Positions 47,501-62,000 are shown, counted from the stretch's first letter. The stretch: DNA of 64,000 bases from Heterodera schachtii (GCA_023374025.1 SIJG01000021.1:1227474-1291473); one strand, 5' to 3'. Notes: generated by a model from the sequence alone, not told the origin. A program made the numbers and translations.

Positions 47501-47797
47501 AGGAATTGTTAAACTATCCGAAATTAATTCAATTGAAATGTATATTCTTTTTAATTTTATTTACTTAAACAGATTTAAACTTACAAAGTAAACAAAGAAT
47601 TGAAGATTCCTATAAATTTTTTGGAAGTGAATCTTTTGAATTTTAAAAATAATAGACTTTTAAATATTATTGTATTATAATGTTTGTCCAATTTTTATAC
47701 TTTAAAAAATTACCAGTTTTTTACTGAAAGATTCAGTAACAATAAAATCGTTTTTTTAAATAGATATCAAAAACTAATTTTTAGAATACTAAAAGGC
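44541..47797. other. gene-free AT-rich stretch
   Basis: More than 3 kb with no exon, no long open frame and few G/C bases. A repeat fragment at 44,637-44,880 is related to 640-925. Confidence 0.5.
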
Positions 47798-47805
47798 GAT
47801 ATTAT

Positions 47806-49323
47806 TAGAGATCGGACCGGTCGGTTTTTTTTCGGTTTTTTTCGGTATTTTTCGGTTTTCGGTTTCGGTTTTTAACCGAAAAAAACCGACCGAGAAATTT
47901 TTGAGTTTTTCGGTTTTTTTCGGTTTCGGTTTTTTTCGGTTTTTATACCGAAACCGACCGACCGAAATAATCAAAAAACCGAAAAAACCGACCGACTTTT
48001 TTCAAAAACCGAAAAAAAAACCGAATCAAATTGGAGCGATATAACCTGTTAATAATAATAAATTTATTGCTTTTTTGTGCTCTTTTTCATTTTGAAGAAT
48101 TTTTTGTAAAATATTTTCTGCTATTTTGAAAAAAATTATTAACAAAAATACAATAAAAACGAAAAATACACCCCTGAGAAATGGAAAATTTTATCAAAAA
48201 TTCATATTCAAAATTTATTTATTTATTTGCTTGACTACATTTTTGATTTTTAAAATATTTATCTCATTTCCATAGCACCTATTTTGGGGGTTTATAATAG
48301 GGTTGCTCTCCGACCCCGAGCCCCCTACCTCCGACTTTTTATCCCCCGACCCCCCGACACTAACTCGGGGAATTGGGGACTCTTGAAAATTTTTAAATTT
48401 GTACAATTTTCTTAATAAAATTAATTAAAAATTTCGAAAAACTTTCGGCGGTGCCTATCGGAACCGCCGGCCTCCCAAAACTCCAAAAATTTTTTTACCA
48501 ATAATTGGCTTGAAAATCACAAAATTTGCAAATTTTTGACAAAATTCTCTTAACAAATTATACTCATTTTCAAAAAATTTCCCGGCGGCGCCTATCGGCA
48601 CCGCCGGACACCCCCCTCCCCCACCCCAATTTTTCAAAAAGTTTTTGAAAAGCGCACCACTAAAATTGTCAAATTTATTAGGTTAAAATTGAGCCTCGGA
48701 ATTCGATTTCTGAATATTTTTGGGGCCTGGGATGCCTTGTATAAAATGCCAAATTGGACGCACTTTTACTGGCGCCAACGAATGAATTTGAATCAGATGA
48801 TTAAAGTGAAAAAAGGAAGATTTCGAGCATTTAAAGAGAAAATTTGGTCTTTTTTTTTGTTAAAAAAGTTTGTTGATCACTACTCAATCGGGGTCCCCGG
48901 CCCCCGACATTTTGCCCCCCCCCCCCCCCCCCCCCCAGGGGTCGGGGAGCAACCCTAGTTTTTAAGAAGAATCAGGAAGCTAACAAACGTTTTTTGGCTG
49001 CCTTTTTCAATTATTTTCCCAACTTATACACCATTGATAGAGCTTCAATAGCTCTACAATTTTACTCAGAGGTGATCTTTCGCTTTTTCTATTGATAAAA
49101 ATGGTTTATTGTTTTTTTGGGAAAAGATAAAAAATTCAAAAAAACCGAAACCGAAACGGTATACCGAAAATTTTTCTTCGGTTTTTTTCGGTTCGGTTTT
49201 TTTCGGTTTTTTAACCGAAACCGACCGACCGACAAATTTTTGAGTTTTTCGGTTTTTTTCGGTTTCGGTTTTTTTCGGTTTTTATACCGAAACCGACCGA
49301 CCGACCCTCTTGTCCGGTCTCTA
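47806..49323. mobile_element. 1,518-bp non-autonomous hAT-like element
   Basis: Perfect 8-bp target duplication GATATTAT (47798-47805 and 49324-49331). The ends are TAGAGATCGGACC on the left and, from the other strand, TAGAGACCGGACA on the right. Both subterminal regions are arrays of CGGTTTTTTTCGGTTTCGG-type words in inverted orientation, closing with repeated ACCGACCG. There is no transposase frame. A second hAT-like element is inserted in the middle. Confidence 0.85.
48298..48957. mobile_element. 660-bp hAT-like element nested in the 1.5-kb one
   Basis: Nearly perfect 20-bp inverted termini TAGGGTTGCTCTCCGACCCC (the right end has CC for TC at one position) and 8-bp flanks GTTTATAA / GTTTTTAA, a target duplication with one mismatch. 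It contains two hairpin-forming motifs GGCGG-GCCTATCGG-ACCGCC near 48,446 and 48,581 and a run of 22 C's at 48,915-48,936. No coding capacity is convincing. Confidence 0.8.
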
Positions 49324-49331
49324 GATATTAT

Positions 49332-52300
49332 ACTTAATTAAGTGATTTTTATAGCATTTTGTCCCTATTTCACGTTTACGAAGAATTTTTTTTACAAAAA
49401 ATAATCATTTAAAAATTTTTTATTTAATACTTGGTTCGTATTTTGAGTTTTTTGTACATATTTCTTACATATTTCGAGGTTTTTTTTATAAAAAAATAAT
49501 ACACATTCTTAGAAGACTTGTTTTTAACATTACAAAACGTTGTATTTTTCATTAACTATTTTGTATAATAATTCATAATTTTCTTTTTATGTTTTTTAAA
49601 ATGTATGTTAATTATGAAATAAACTTCCCTTGATTTGAAGTTTTTGTTTTGTTTCCCTTCTGTGGAATTGATACTTTTTGGTTTCAAGAACAATGCAAAA
49701 TAACATTTATGCTCTTCATGATGAGTTTATTGTGCGAACGTTTTAATAAACAGTATTAAGACAATTCATTTTATAAATAAATTTGTAATCCATTTATTTT
49801 ATTTTATTTTTTTGCAATATTTTATTAAAAATCTCAAGATAATTGGTGATTTATTTTGTCTTTGTTGTTCAGCAGGAGCGCCAATTAAACCTGAATATTT
49901 AAATTGGAAGACGCTTTATTATAATTAAAATCATTCAATAAATTTTTCCTTTCTCAAAAATTAATTTACTCATTTTATTTGCCTGTCATTCATAAGTTTT
50001 TAAAAAATATTTTTGAATATTTTTTAAAATTCTTATGTTCTGGTAAAAGCTTTTCTCATCATCAATTCCTTTATCTTTATCTTTGATTTTGAATAAATTA
50101 TATAATTTTAAAAACAATGTTTATTTAATTTTATTTTGAACATACTGTATGAAAAATTCTGTAAACTTTTTATCCTTTTCATTAAACGTTTTGTTATTTG
50201 GGCTGTTTATTTTTACAAGTTCTGCATAGGTTTTTATATCAAAGCATAGAAAAGTAATTAAATCTTCTCATTTTTTCACTTTATTATAATATTTTTAATT
50301 ATTTTTATTCTTATCTTATCTTTAGTTTATTTTATTACATTATTCTTATTTATTAATAATGGTATCAAAGATTGACATAATTTAATTTTTTGTTGCGACT
50401 TAATTAATATAGATACAGAGAAAAAATAAAACGTGAGTAATTAGAGCAAAGTTAGGCTATAAAAAAAATAATAAGATTAAAATTTTAATACTTAATAAAT
50501 GAATTAATGGAGAGCCGATTCTGAAAGTGGTCCCCAAAACAACATTTTCAAAGACCAACAAGTAACTAAATTTTTTAAAAATTATCTTGGAAATCCAAAT
50601 ATAGGCCACGCTGAGCCCAAATATGGCCTTAGATTTTATCTCTGCTGTTCTAATTTAACCTGTATAGCTCCAACTTCATGCATGGAGTTGAAGCAGTACA
50701 AGCACAAGTAGCAAAGAAAGTCAGATTTAACGCAATAGTGGGATTCTAGTGGTCTAAATTGTTCAGAAAAAGTCGTTTTGTCATATCAGATTTTCGTTTT
50801 GACCATAAAAAATTCAAGAAAAATCAGTGTCCAATTTCCAGTTTTAGCATGTTCGGGAAAAAAAGGCAGAAAAAATTGACAGAGAATAGAAAAGCTTTAA
50901 TAATGGATTTGAAATTAAAGAATAAACAATAAATGATGAATAAAAAAAGAATTATTTAAATATATGAAAAAATAAGGGAGTTATGAATTTTTAAAAACGA
51001 AAAATTTACAAGGGACCAAACTTATGTTACACCCCTAAGTAAATTCATTATTAGATCGTTGAGTATTGTTAGGCAATTTATTTTATTGTTTTTTTGGTTA
51101 AGAAATAAAGAATTAAATATTTAAATAAATATTTTATTATTAGGAAAATGGTCTTTTTTATTAAATTATTTGAAATTATTTCAATTTTATTAAACCCATT
51201 AATTATTTTTAATGCTTCTCTTTAGTTTCTCGAGTTTCCAATTTTTCATGAATGATTTATTTTCTTGGTAAATCAGTAATTTATCAATTTAATGAAATAA
51301 ACGAAATGAACTTTTTTTTCTTATTTGGGTTTGATTAAATTTATTCAAATTTTAATATAATATTTTTAGGTTTTTGTTCAAAAATAAATATTCATTCATT
51401 TTATTTTATTATAGACGAGCTAACGATTAATTATTTAGTTATATTTAATTAAGTATTTTCTTTCATGCTTGTACTTAAATATTTAAATAAAAATATTTTC
51501 ATTTTCATTTTAATTTTTCTTTATTTTTTAATTGTTTGCAAATGATTATTTATTAATTTAGTTAATTACTTAAAAATAATTCCTTAAATTGTGCATTAAT
51601 TTATCATTTATAATTTTTCACTTTTTTTTTTGCTTTTGATTGATTTTTTCTCATGCTGAGTTCATATTGTTCTTTATCATTTCATTAATCAATTTGGCTA
51701 TAGTATTTTTAAAGTTTAAAATTTTTTAATTCAATTGCTAATTTAAAGGTTTTGTTTATTTTTAAACAAATCCAAAAACTTTTTCATTTTTTATCATTTT
51801 CATATAGATTTATAAAAATTAATTAATAAATCTTTCCTTTTAAATAAATTTAGTTATAGAAATAAATTTTTTTATTATTAGGATTTAAACTTCACAAATT
51901 TTAAAATTAGGTAAAATTTTTATTGTGTATAATATAAAGAATTAAAAAACATGGATTATCGTTATATTTCATTTTTGATTATATATTAATCAATATCAAA
52001 CACAAAGATTAAATTGATAGAATAATTAAAAACTTTCATATATAAAAATAGAATAAATGTTTATTTTTTATTTTGTAGAATTAAATAACAAAACTTCTTT
52101 TTATATATAAAAAGAGTTTATTTAAGATTCTTTATTTCTCGGGATCAAAAAAGTAGTCAATATTTTTTTATTATAATTTATTTATAAATTCTTTAAATCA
52201 TTTTTTTATAATTATTTATTATTTTATCGCTAAAAAGATTGCTAAATTTTATTATTTTAAAGTAAAATTTTGGCCTATATATTATATCTTTAAATTATAA

Positions 52301-55300
52301 TTTCGTAATAAAATTTCTTTATTTTATAATCAGCTTTATTGGTTTTAGTAAACTTTTGACCTTTTTTAAATTTCTATATTATAAAAAAATGACTATTTTA
52401 TCACCTTAATTCAGATTTATTGTGTAAAAAGTTTTTGGTGAAATAAATTTTTATTTTAAAATTGCTCTAAAATATAAAATTCTTTATAACTTTCATGAAT
52501 TAAATGTTCAAATTTTGAATTTTTTCTTAAAATAATTTTGTCATATCCAATAAATAATAAAGAAATGATAAATTAATGTGTGATTATATAGCTAAAGCTT
52601 TTATTTTTTTTATATTTTGTTAAGTTTGATTTTTTTTTTAAATTGAATTATACAAATTCTAAATTCCATATAATTTGAATTCATTTATAATTTTTTATTA
52701 ATAATTATTTTATTAATTCTTTTTTTAGTAATGTTTCATTTTTTTTCTTCTTATCCGCTAATTTTCGGTACATTATACATCTTTTTGGTAAACCTATTAA
52801 TTAGTATTACTAATTATGAGGGATAAATTATATTTAAATCCTCCATGTATCTAAATTTTTAGCTAATTTTCTTTTTTATTTAATATTACCAAGATTACTT
52901 TCTAAAGTTTATTTCCTAATTGATTTAAGTTTTTTAAAACATTTTTTTCTTCAATGGTGATATTCAATAAAAAACATTTCTTCTCGTTTTTCTTCGATCA
53001 TATAACTTTTAATTTCCTTTAGTTTATATTCCGTTTTATAATATTTATTGATAATAATTAATGTTTTAAAATAAATTGATAAAATAAAATGAATTTGCTT
53101 AATATAAAATATTTTATATTTATTGAATAATATAAAGATTCTTCAAAAATTAATATATACACAATTCAAATTTAATTTTCCATTTTAAGCTATTTTTTCT
53201 TTATTTACATATATAGCATGTATTTTGTTATTAAATTTTTTAGTTTTCTAAATTTTTTATATTATCTTTATGCAATTTATTGTATATTTTTTGTTATTTT
53301 GGCTAAATTTTTATATTAATCTACAGGATGCGAAAAATACCGATTCTTTTTTTAATACTTTGTATCTTTTGAATCATTTATTAAAAATTATTTTTTCTTT
53401 AAAATGCAGTGATTATTTTTCCAAAATATTTTCCTTTTGAATAAGTAAATTCTAGAGATCGGTATTTTGAAAAAAGCCTGGACCTGGACCTGGATTACAT
53501 GTTGGACCTGGCCCTGGATTTTTTGAAATTTGTTTTAAAAATCAAAAAAATGTTTGAAAAAATTATACTCAAAATCGTTAGCAGTTTTATGGCATTAAAT
53601 TATATATTTGATTAATAAAATCTATTAAATATTTTTTAATTGTGAATTTATCAATAAATAATTTTCCTCTTTTTTCGATTATTTTTCCTAAAAATTCTTA
53701 ATAAATTTTAATTTTCAAAAGCTTCAATAATAAATTTAAAATAGCAATATCTTCTGAATATTTTTGATTTAGAGAGACTTATAAAAGATAAAAATTTCGC
53801 GATTTTTAGCATATTATATTTTTGGTTAATGCTTATGAATGTAGATTTTAATTCTCTTAACAGATTACTCTCATGACGAAGCGGCTGTTCCTCATGGTCC
53901 TCCATTAATTATCCATATTTTCTAATTTTTAAAACTTTATTGTAAACTAAGAAAATAGGTAAAAAATTGTAAAAAAGAAATGATTAAGGCACAAAAATCG
54001 TGAAAAAGTTATTTAAAAATTTTCTAAATGATTTTTATTGAAAAAAGACATTATTAACTTAATTTTTTTTTATAAAATTAGTGTAAAATCTATAACTGAC
54101 TTGCACATTAACAAATTATATAATATTAGTAATTTGATTCATTTTACTTAATTATAAATTATTTTATATTAATTAAAAAATAATTATCCTTTTAATTATA
54201 TCATTTTATTATGCAAATCATGGGCTCACAGCCAGTATAGGAGAAACAAACAAAAAAATAAATAGTAAAAATCTAGTATTTAATTTTTTTTTATTAAAAA
54301 TAAATACTAAAATTTTGAGTAAATTTTTTAATTCTTTTAATTAATTTTTATTATGCTATTTACAGGATATATAAATTATAATTTGGTTTCAAAATTATTC
54401 AAAGAAATGTATATTTGCAAGCATCATTTTAATAGGTATTTTGAAAATTCGATATTCATTTTGATAAATTTTTGTGGCTTTTTTGATTGGTTTCTCTTTA
54501 AAATTAATAAGTAATTTTTCATTAATCTAAAGTATTTTTAAATTACAAAATTATTTTAAATTGTGATTTCTCTTTGTTAAATTGATAAATAAAAAGTTAA
54601 AAGCAACTAAATTCAAAAAAAGTGAGAATGGTTTTTTCTTTACATTGTTTTTTAAAATAAATTATAATTGAAAAAGATAAAATGGTTTAGCACGTAATAA
54701 GAATCGGTGTCAAATGATTCTGATTTTTTCAATTTATTCTTTTAATAATCTTTTAAAGATATAAAATTTGTTCAATTTTATTTATTTTTTAAAAGATAAA
54801 AGAATTACTAGAATTTTGATTGTGAAAATTAGTTTTTTTAATTTATGAAATACATCTAAATTTTTTATAACAATGTTGGTTTTTAAACTCTTTTTTCATG
54901 TCCTTCCATCCATATTTTTTTACTTCTTTTTCATCTTAGTTTAAATAATGGCGATTTAATAGAATCCTTCATTTTTCGATGTTTAATAAATTTTTATTTT
55001 TAAATATTAATTTGAATTAATTCAACTTTAAGATTATATTATTTTTTTTGATATTTAGTTAATCTTCGAAAATTATTTCCCATTTATATTTTCAATCTTG
55101 TAGAATAGAGGCAGTTGTGTACCGGGTCATTTCGGTTTTATTATCATTATATTTATTTTTTTATAATCATAATTATACATAATTGTGTGCTTAAATTATC
55201 ACTTCTGTTAAATCACTTCTCTTAACCTTGGCATATATTTCACTTATAAACTTTATTAAAATAATTATGTCTTCATTTTATTCTTATTTTTTTTATTCTC

Positions 55301-58300
55301 ATAGAGAAAAAAGCGGTCTTAGAAATTTTCTGACTAAGAGTTTGCTTCAATAAATTTTTTGTTTCTTTTATTATAATTGTGGTTTAATTTTTCTTTCTTT
55401 TTGAATAAATTTTATTTTAAGTCATTTTTCTTTGAAAGAATTTAAAAGTAATTTAAATATTTATATAAAATATTCATATTATATTGTTCAATGTATTTTT
55501 TAATATAATATAATTATATAAATCATATATGTTATATGTTTTTTAGCAGGACTCAAAACATAAAAAAAAATTTACTTTTTTGAATTTGAATATTTAAGTT
55601 GTATTTTTTCGTTCAACAGTATTTATAAAATTAAATTGTTATAATATAAATATGCATAAAATACATTTCGATAATTATGACAAGCCGCTGGACAAATTAA
55701 TTGTTAGTTATTTATTTAATTATGATTACTTTCTTTTTTAAAAATAAATTTATTCGTCGTTTTTAAGAAATTTTTTATTAAGATTCAGGTAATAATATAT
55801 TTTTATTATATCTTTTCATTTTCATGTCTTTTTTTATTCTTTTTAAATTTTAATGTTCATGTTTTCATCAAACAGGACATAAATAATGAAGGTTTGGGTA
55901 ATTTAAGTTAAATTTAATAATTCAAAAATTATAATTTAGAACATAATATGAGGTAAATAAAACTAAAATAAATAAACAATTTAATGAAATTTATTTACAA
56001 CTGACCTGGATATGAATAAACAATCTTTTCAAATTTTAAGCTTAATAATATTATAATCAGTAACAATTTTTTGACTGTTCATGCATTCAGACTTTCATTT
56101 AATTTATGTACTAAATAATTTTTTATTATGCGTTTTTAGGTTTTTGATCATGCAAACTATTTTTATTGTATAGAATACAATAATTAATATTTCTCGTTTT
56201 CTATGGTTTAAAATTTTAATTTAACTTAATTTCATTTGTAAACTCTTTATAATTGAAGTATAATTATTTTATGCTTTATTTGTTATTAATATTTTCCCCA
56301 TGCATGATAATTTCATACTTTCCAAAGAATATTGAAGTTATGTGTTCAAAATTTAAAAATTGTGCTTTCTGTTATTAAAAATGTCAAATAAACTCAAAAT
56401 ACACGAAAATTAATTAAATATAGACCAAGGCTACCGCCCGAATCTCGAAATATTTGCCTAGATAGTTGCTATAAAACTGAAAAATGCCCAAAATAGTTGC
56501 TAATAAGTTGCCAAAAATTGAAATAACCGCTCTTTTGAACAAAATCTATTAACAAATCGCATTATAAATTACAAATTTTTCGCGCTGCGCCTATCGGCAC
56601 AGGCGGCTCCCCGGTTTCCCAAAATTTTTTGGAAAAATGTGTAAAAAAAAAAAAAGCATTTTTAAAATAAAAATTTCGTCGCTTGGCTTTTTAATATCGA
56701 TTTTGAACATATAATAAAAATTTGTAAATTGTCCCGAATACCGAAACCCAACCCAATGATTTTTCGGCCGACCCGACACGAATAAACATTTTAATTTATA
56801 ATTTCTATTGTAAAAACTATGCTTTATAAAATAACATAATTTAACCACCAATAATATTGAACGTTATTACTTATTCAATTACGGATATTTTTTGCCAATA
56901 TATTCATTATTAATTTTAATTTAGAAATATTTAATAACTGTTTATGATTATATTTAAAAATATTGAATTATAAATGCACTTACAATGTATTTGCTTATTA
57001 AATCATCCATTTAAAATAAGGTTAATTTTGTGAAATTTATAAAATATTTGAATTTCAATATTAATTTTCATTTTGCGTGTTAAAAGTTATGACCAAATAT
57101 GTTAAAAAAATCATAGTTTTTTTGAGTTTCTCAGGTCATTTAATAAAATACTGGCTGCGGTTTTGAGTGCCCGCTTTTTTTCTTACACAAACAAATAGAG
57201 CCAAATTTTTTAGCAAATATTATTAGAAAAAATTTTATGCAATTTTTTTATTTAGACAAATAAGCATTTTGTGTCCATGTGATTTAGGTATCATTACAAA
57301 AAATAAAAAATAAATTTTGTTTTCATAAATATTTTTTGGGGATTAATTTTCTTATATGTAAGAATATTATTTTTGATTTCACATTTTTTCAATTATTTAT
57401 TTTGATTTCTTTATTTGTCAATTTAATTTATTTCTTCAATCAAAAAAAAAATATCTTCTTCATACTTTTTAATAATATTGATGTTTTCTAAATAATATTT
57501 GATAATTATTTTTTCTTTTTCTTTTTAAATGCCATTTTTTGTATATAATTTTATTATTGTAATTAAACTAATAAAGCTTTTTAATCTGTATCTGATTTAA
57601 ACTACGATTTTGGGCCTACTCGAATGCTGATAATTAAGCTGGATGGATATTGATGCTAATAAAAAAATCTTTTACAGCAATAATAAAAATAAAAAGAAAA
57701 TTTGCAGGTAAATAATATTATTCAAAAAATAAAATATAATTTTTAATTTTTATTATAAAAACAATTTAGATTTCAATATTATAAATGTGCGATTATTATT
57801 GCACGAAACTGATGCGGAGAACGGTGTCAAGAAAATTTAAATAAAACAAAACTGATGATATTTTTTAAAAATATTTTTGAATAATTTAAATAAAAAATTA
57901 ATTAATCTATCGAAACGAATAAATCTCATTTTTTATATTATTAAAAAGCTCAACTAAATAAGATCGACATACAAATATTTTTTAAGATAAACAATTCGAA
58001 AAATAAGTGACTTCGTTTATAATTTTTTTTTTAAGGAGAAAAAAATAATATTTTGCTTAATAAAAATAAATTTAAAAATTAAATGAAAATTATAACGAAT
58101 AATCAAAATTATCAAAAAAAATTTTAACAAATTCAGCATTAAAATTCAAGTCATAATTTTTTTTACCAATTCAAGTTCAATTACCAAGAGAATTAAAAGT
58201 ATATCAAGGAAAAGTAAGAAAACTCTGAAAACTTTACTCTAGAACGAGAGAAAAATTTTTTTGAAAATTAGCCGAAAACCGGTAAAAATAAAATGAAATT

Positions 58301-58750
58301 CATTAATGATTAATAATAATTTGTTAGAAAAAACAAATAAAAACTTAGGTTAAATAGCCTACAGAAATAAAAAATTTTAAATTTAATAATGTAAGGAAAT
58401 ATTTGAAAACTTTGAAAAATAACAAGAATGATTAGATAATATTAGAAACAAATATTTACAATTTGGATAAACGAAATTGTCTGCACGTATACACGAAGCA
58501 GTTCACACATTAGTCATCAAGTGAAATATTAAATAATGTACAGTAAATTTTTAAACATAGCCTTCATCTAAATATTTTATAATTGTATTAAAAGAGAAAA
58601 ATAATTAATTGAGATTTAGTAAATAAAAAATGTAAAACTAAACTTGTATACATATATTTTAATTAGCACCGGATCATTTAACCCTTTAAAAATAAATAAT
58701 TTGAAGTTTCGATAACGTGAGAATTAAATAAAAATACTTATTTATTGAAA
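49332..58750. other. 9.4-kb AT-rich gene desert
   Basis: No exon, splice-supported frame or recognised element with two ends. Islands of higher GC are a repeat at 50,505-50,700, a TAGAGATCGG terminus with GGACCTGG repeats at 53,453-53,520, and a CGCCTATCGGCAC-type block at 56,580-56,620 related to the 660-bp element. A minus-strand frame near 53,708-53,905 begins with a relatively GC-rich MEDHEEQPLRHESN stretch but has no splice or family support. Confidence 0.5.
50505..50700 (-). repeat. 190-bp dispersed repeat (partner at 32.3 kb)
   Basis: Inverted counterpart of 32,325-32,525, with the same conserved blocks. The ends are not sharp enough to define termini. Confidence 0.6.
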
Positions 58751-58755
58751 GTTAG

Positions 58756-59010
58756 TGTTGTGTTTTGCTAACACACAAACAAGATAAATTTATTAAATGA
58801 ATAAACAATAAAATTAAAATCACAAAATAATAATAAAATAACGACGGAGTCAAATTAGAGAGTCCGAAAATAAAACACCGAAATGCAAAATAACACGAAT
58901 GACACGAATGACAAAGAATGGTCGATGGGAGAGGACCCATCAACAAATAATTAATCAATAAAAGCAATCGTGTCGATACTTAATATAATTAAATATCTTC
59001 ACATCCAACA
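58756..59010 (-). repeat. 3' LTR of the Ty3/gypsy element
   Basis: Direct repeat of 63,516-63,771. In the element's orientation it lies after the polypurine tract. Confidence 0.95.
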
Positions 59011-59022
59011 TCTCCCTCTTTT
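59011..59022 (-). other. polypurine tract
   Basis: Read on the minus strand it is AAAAGAGGGAGA, immediately next to the 3' LTR, the expected site for plus-strand DNA priming. Confidence 0.85.
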
Positions 59023-59042
59023 GGAAAGACCGTCCGTGGCAA

Positions 59043-62000
59043 TTAGCCGGGCGAATAGCGAATTGGCTTCTTGCGCTGTCGCTGCGGACGAGGAGATTTG
59101 ACGGGTTCGGGTGTGTGGTCACGGACAGGAGTTTGATCACGATCATGGACAGGTCCTTGATCATTTTGAATTGGTGCCATTGGAGGAATGTGTTGTTGCG
59201 GAGCGGCTTGGTTCTGATCAGACGAAATCTTACTTGAAATGGTGGGGGAAAATGAACGCATTTGATTGACATGACGCGTTACGGTAATTCCCAGGATTGG
59301 AATTTCGATTTTCCAAATCAAGCCACTACCACTCACAATTTTACCTTCCAACCAAGATGGCTTACCACTCCTTCTGTAATTCAAGACTAAGACTGAGTCT
59401 CCTGAATTGAATGAACGGCTTTTTGTGCCATGATGATGGTTGTACTGCTGTGACATTTTCGATTGGTACTGTCCACGTTTGTTGTCGTTCTCTTTCGGCG
59501 CGTGCTGTCTTGGTTCAAGCATCGACAAGGGCGTGCGGAGCGTTCTTCCCAAAAACAATTCTGCAGGGGAAAAACCATTCAAAATTGGACTTGGCGAGGA
59601 CCGGTACGCAAACAAAAATTCCGAAATCCATTGCTGATTTTTGGATTTTGCGTTTTTCTTTGCCTGCCGTTTGAATGTGTCCACCATCCGCTCAGCTTGA
59701 CCGTTGCAGTGCGGCTGATATGGCGGCGAGAACTTGTGCTTAATGCCTTTAAGCCTACAAAAATCCTTAAATTCATGGGAAGTAAATGGTGGTCCGTTGT
59801 CAGACACTATTTCTTTTGGAGCACCATACCGGTGAAATACCAAATTTAAAGCTTCGATTGTGCCTTTGGCTGTTGTTGTGCGCATCTGCATCACTTCAGG
59901 CCATTTGGAAAGTGCATCCACGAAGATGAGATAAATGTTGCCATCGGCACATGGGCCTGCAAAATCAATATGGACACGTCCAAAAACTTCACCAGGAGTT
60001 GGCCATGGTCGAAGTGGCGCTTTCGGCGGCATTTTGGCGGCGAATTGGCATTCCGCACAATGCTTTACCATTGCCTCAATGTCACTGTCAAGACCGGGCC
60101 AAAAGACATGGTTGCGAGCCAGCGCCTTCATACGCACAATGCCAGGATGAGCAAAGTGCAACGTCTTCAGTACACGTTGACGAAGCGGCGCAGGAACAAT
60201 GACTCGGTTTCCTGTCAAAATTGAACCGCCCACGAGGGTGAGCGTATTACGTCTCGAATAAAAAGGCATTAACTCATTAGCGGGGCATTTGTTTGGCCAC
60301 CCGGAACGTACGAAATGTGCCACCTGCTGCAACAAATCGTCCGAAGTCGTCAGTTCGCTCACTTCTTTTGCATCGACTGGCAGCTGCTCCAAGTTGACCA
60401 GAAGAGCATATTCGACTTCTTCAGTGCTGTCCTCGTCGTTGTCCGATGTGTGGGCGACGATGACTTCTTCGTCTGTCCGGTGCTCAGAAATCAGTCGAGA
60501 CAACACGTCGGCCTGTCCAAAATTTGCAGATTTAACATATTTTATTGTAAAATCATAATTGGACAAAATAAGGGCCCAACGTTGTAATCGGGAAGCCGTG
60601 TAAATCGGGATCCCATTTTTATTACCAAAAATAGCCAAGAGAGGCTTATGATCCGTTAACAGAGTAAAATTACGACCGTATATCATCCTGTGAAATTTTT
60701 GAACCGCGAAGATCAAAGACAACGCTTCACGTTCAATTTGGGCGTAATTCCGTTCAGCGGGAGTGAGCGTTCGGCTGGCGTGCTCGATGACGCGCTCCAC
60801 TCCGTTTGGGAACACATGGCTGATTGTAGCTCCGATTCCACTTTGGCTGGCATCCGCAGCGACAATGATCGGCAAACTCGGATCATACTGCGTCAGCAAC
60901 AAATCCGATTGAAGAACCTGTTTTGCCTGATCAAAAGCCTTTTGCTGATCAGGACCCCAAAACCAAGGAGTGTCCTTCTTCAAGAGCAGGTCCAAAGGAG
61001 TGCGCAAATCTCGCATTTCCTTAATGAACCGACCGTAATAGTTGAGCGCACCCAGGAAGGAGCGCAAAGTGCCAATGTCATGCGGTGACGGCATATTACG
61101 GATGGCATCGGATCGAGCGGGATCGGGCTTCAGACCATCGGACGAGACAACGTGTCCGAGAAACTTCAATTCAGCCTTCAAAAAGTGGCACTTGTCCAAT
61201 TGAACTCGGAATCCATAATCCTGAATTCGGGAAAAGAGTTCAATGAGAGCAGCAACATGCTGCGAATGATCGGCCGAAGCAATGATGATGTCGTCCAAAT
61301 AGGCGAACACGCCTGGGATACCCGACGTCAATTGATCCATTGCTTTCTGAAAAATGGACGGGGCCGATTTTATGCCAAAAGGAAGACGCTGATATTGAAA
61401 AAGTCCGCGGTGCGTGTTGATGCCGACTAACTGCTTTGAACTTTCGTCCAGTTCGACCTGCAGGTACGCATCACGCAAATCCAACTGCGAAAACACTTTG
61501 GCTCCACGCAGAGCATGAAAAATGTCTTCGGTCCGCGGAAGAGGATGCCTGTTCAACTCCAGCGCATCGTTTAGTCCCGTAGAAAAGTCAATGCAAATCC
61601 GCACATTACCACTTTTCTTACGAACTGCCAAAACGGGTGCTGCCCAGCGCGAAAAATCAATGGGCTTCAGCACTCCCGAGTCCAAAAGTCGGTCCAATTC
61701 TTCGTCGACTGCTGCTTGGACTCCATGCGGCACAGGTCGCGCACGGCAGAACACTGGCTTCACATTTTGCTTCAAATGCAGCGTTGCCTTCGTCTTCACA
61801 CAATGTCCGAGGCCAGGTTGAAACACCTTCGGGAAGGAAGCCTTGATTTGCCCCTCCAATTTGACCGGATCATTTGTTGGTTGCACACTGTTGACGATGA
61901 GCGACTGCTGCTCCAAAGTCGTGGCAATTGGCTGTTGGGTGGCACGCTCGAAGGGAATGATCCAATCCAATCCCATGATGCTCGGCGCTTCGGTGTCTGC

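Noticed and set aside
48915..48936. Run of 22 C's as a functional G-quadruplex signal
   Set aside because: More likely replication slippage or an assembly artefact inside a non-autonomous transposon; no neighbouring gene would use it.
49332..58750. tRNA or rRNA genes in the AT-rich desert
   Set aside because: No cloverleaf-like or rRNA-like conserved stretches were seen by eye.
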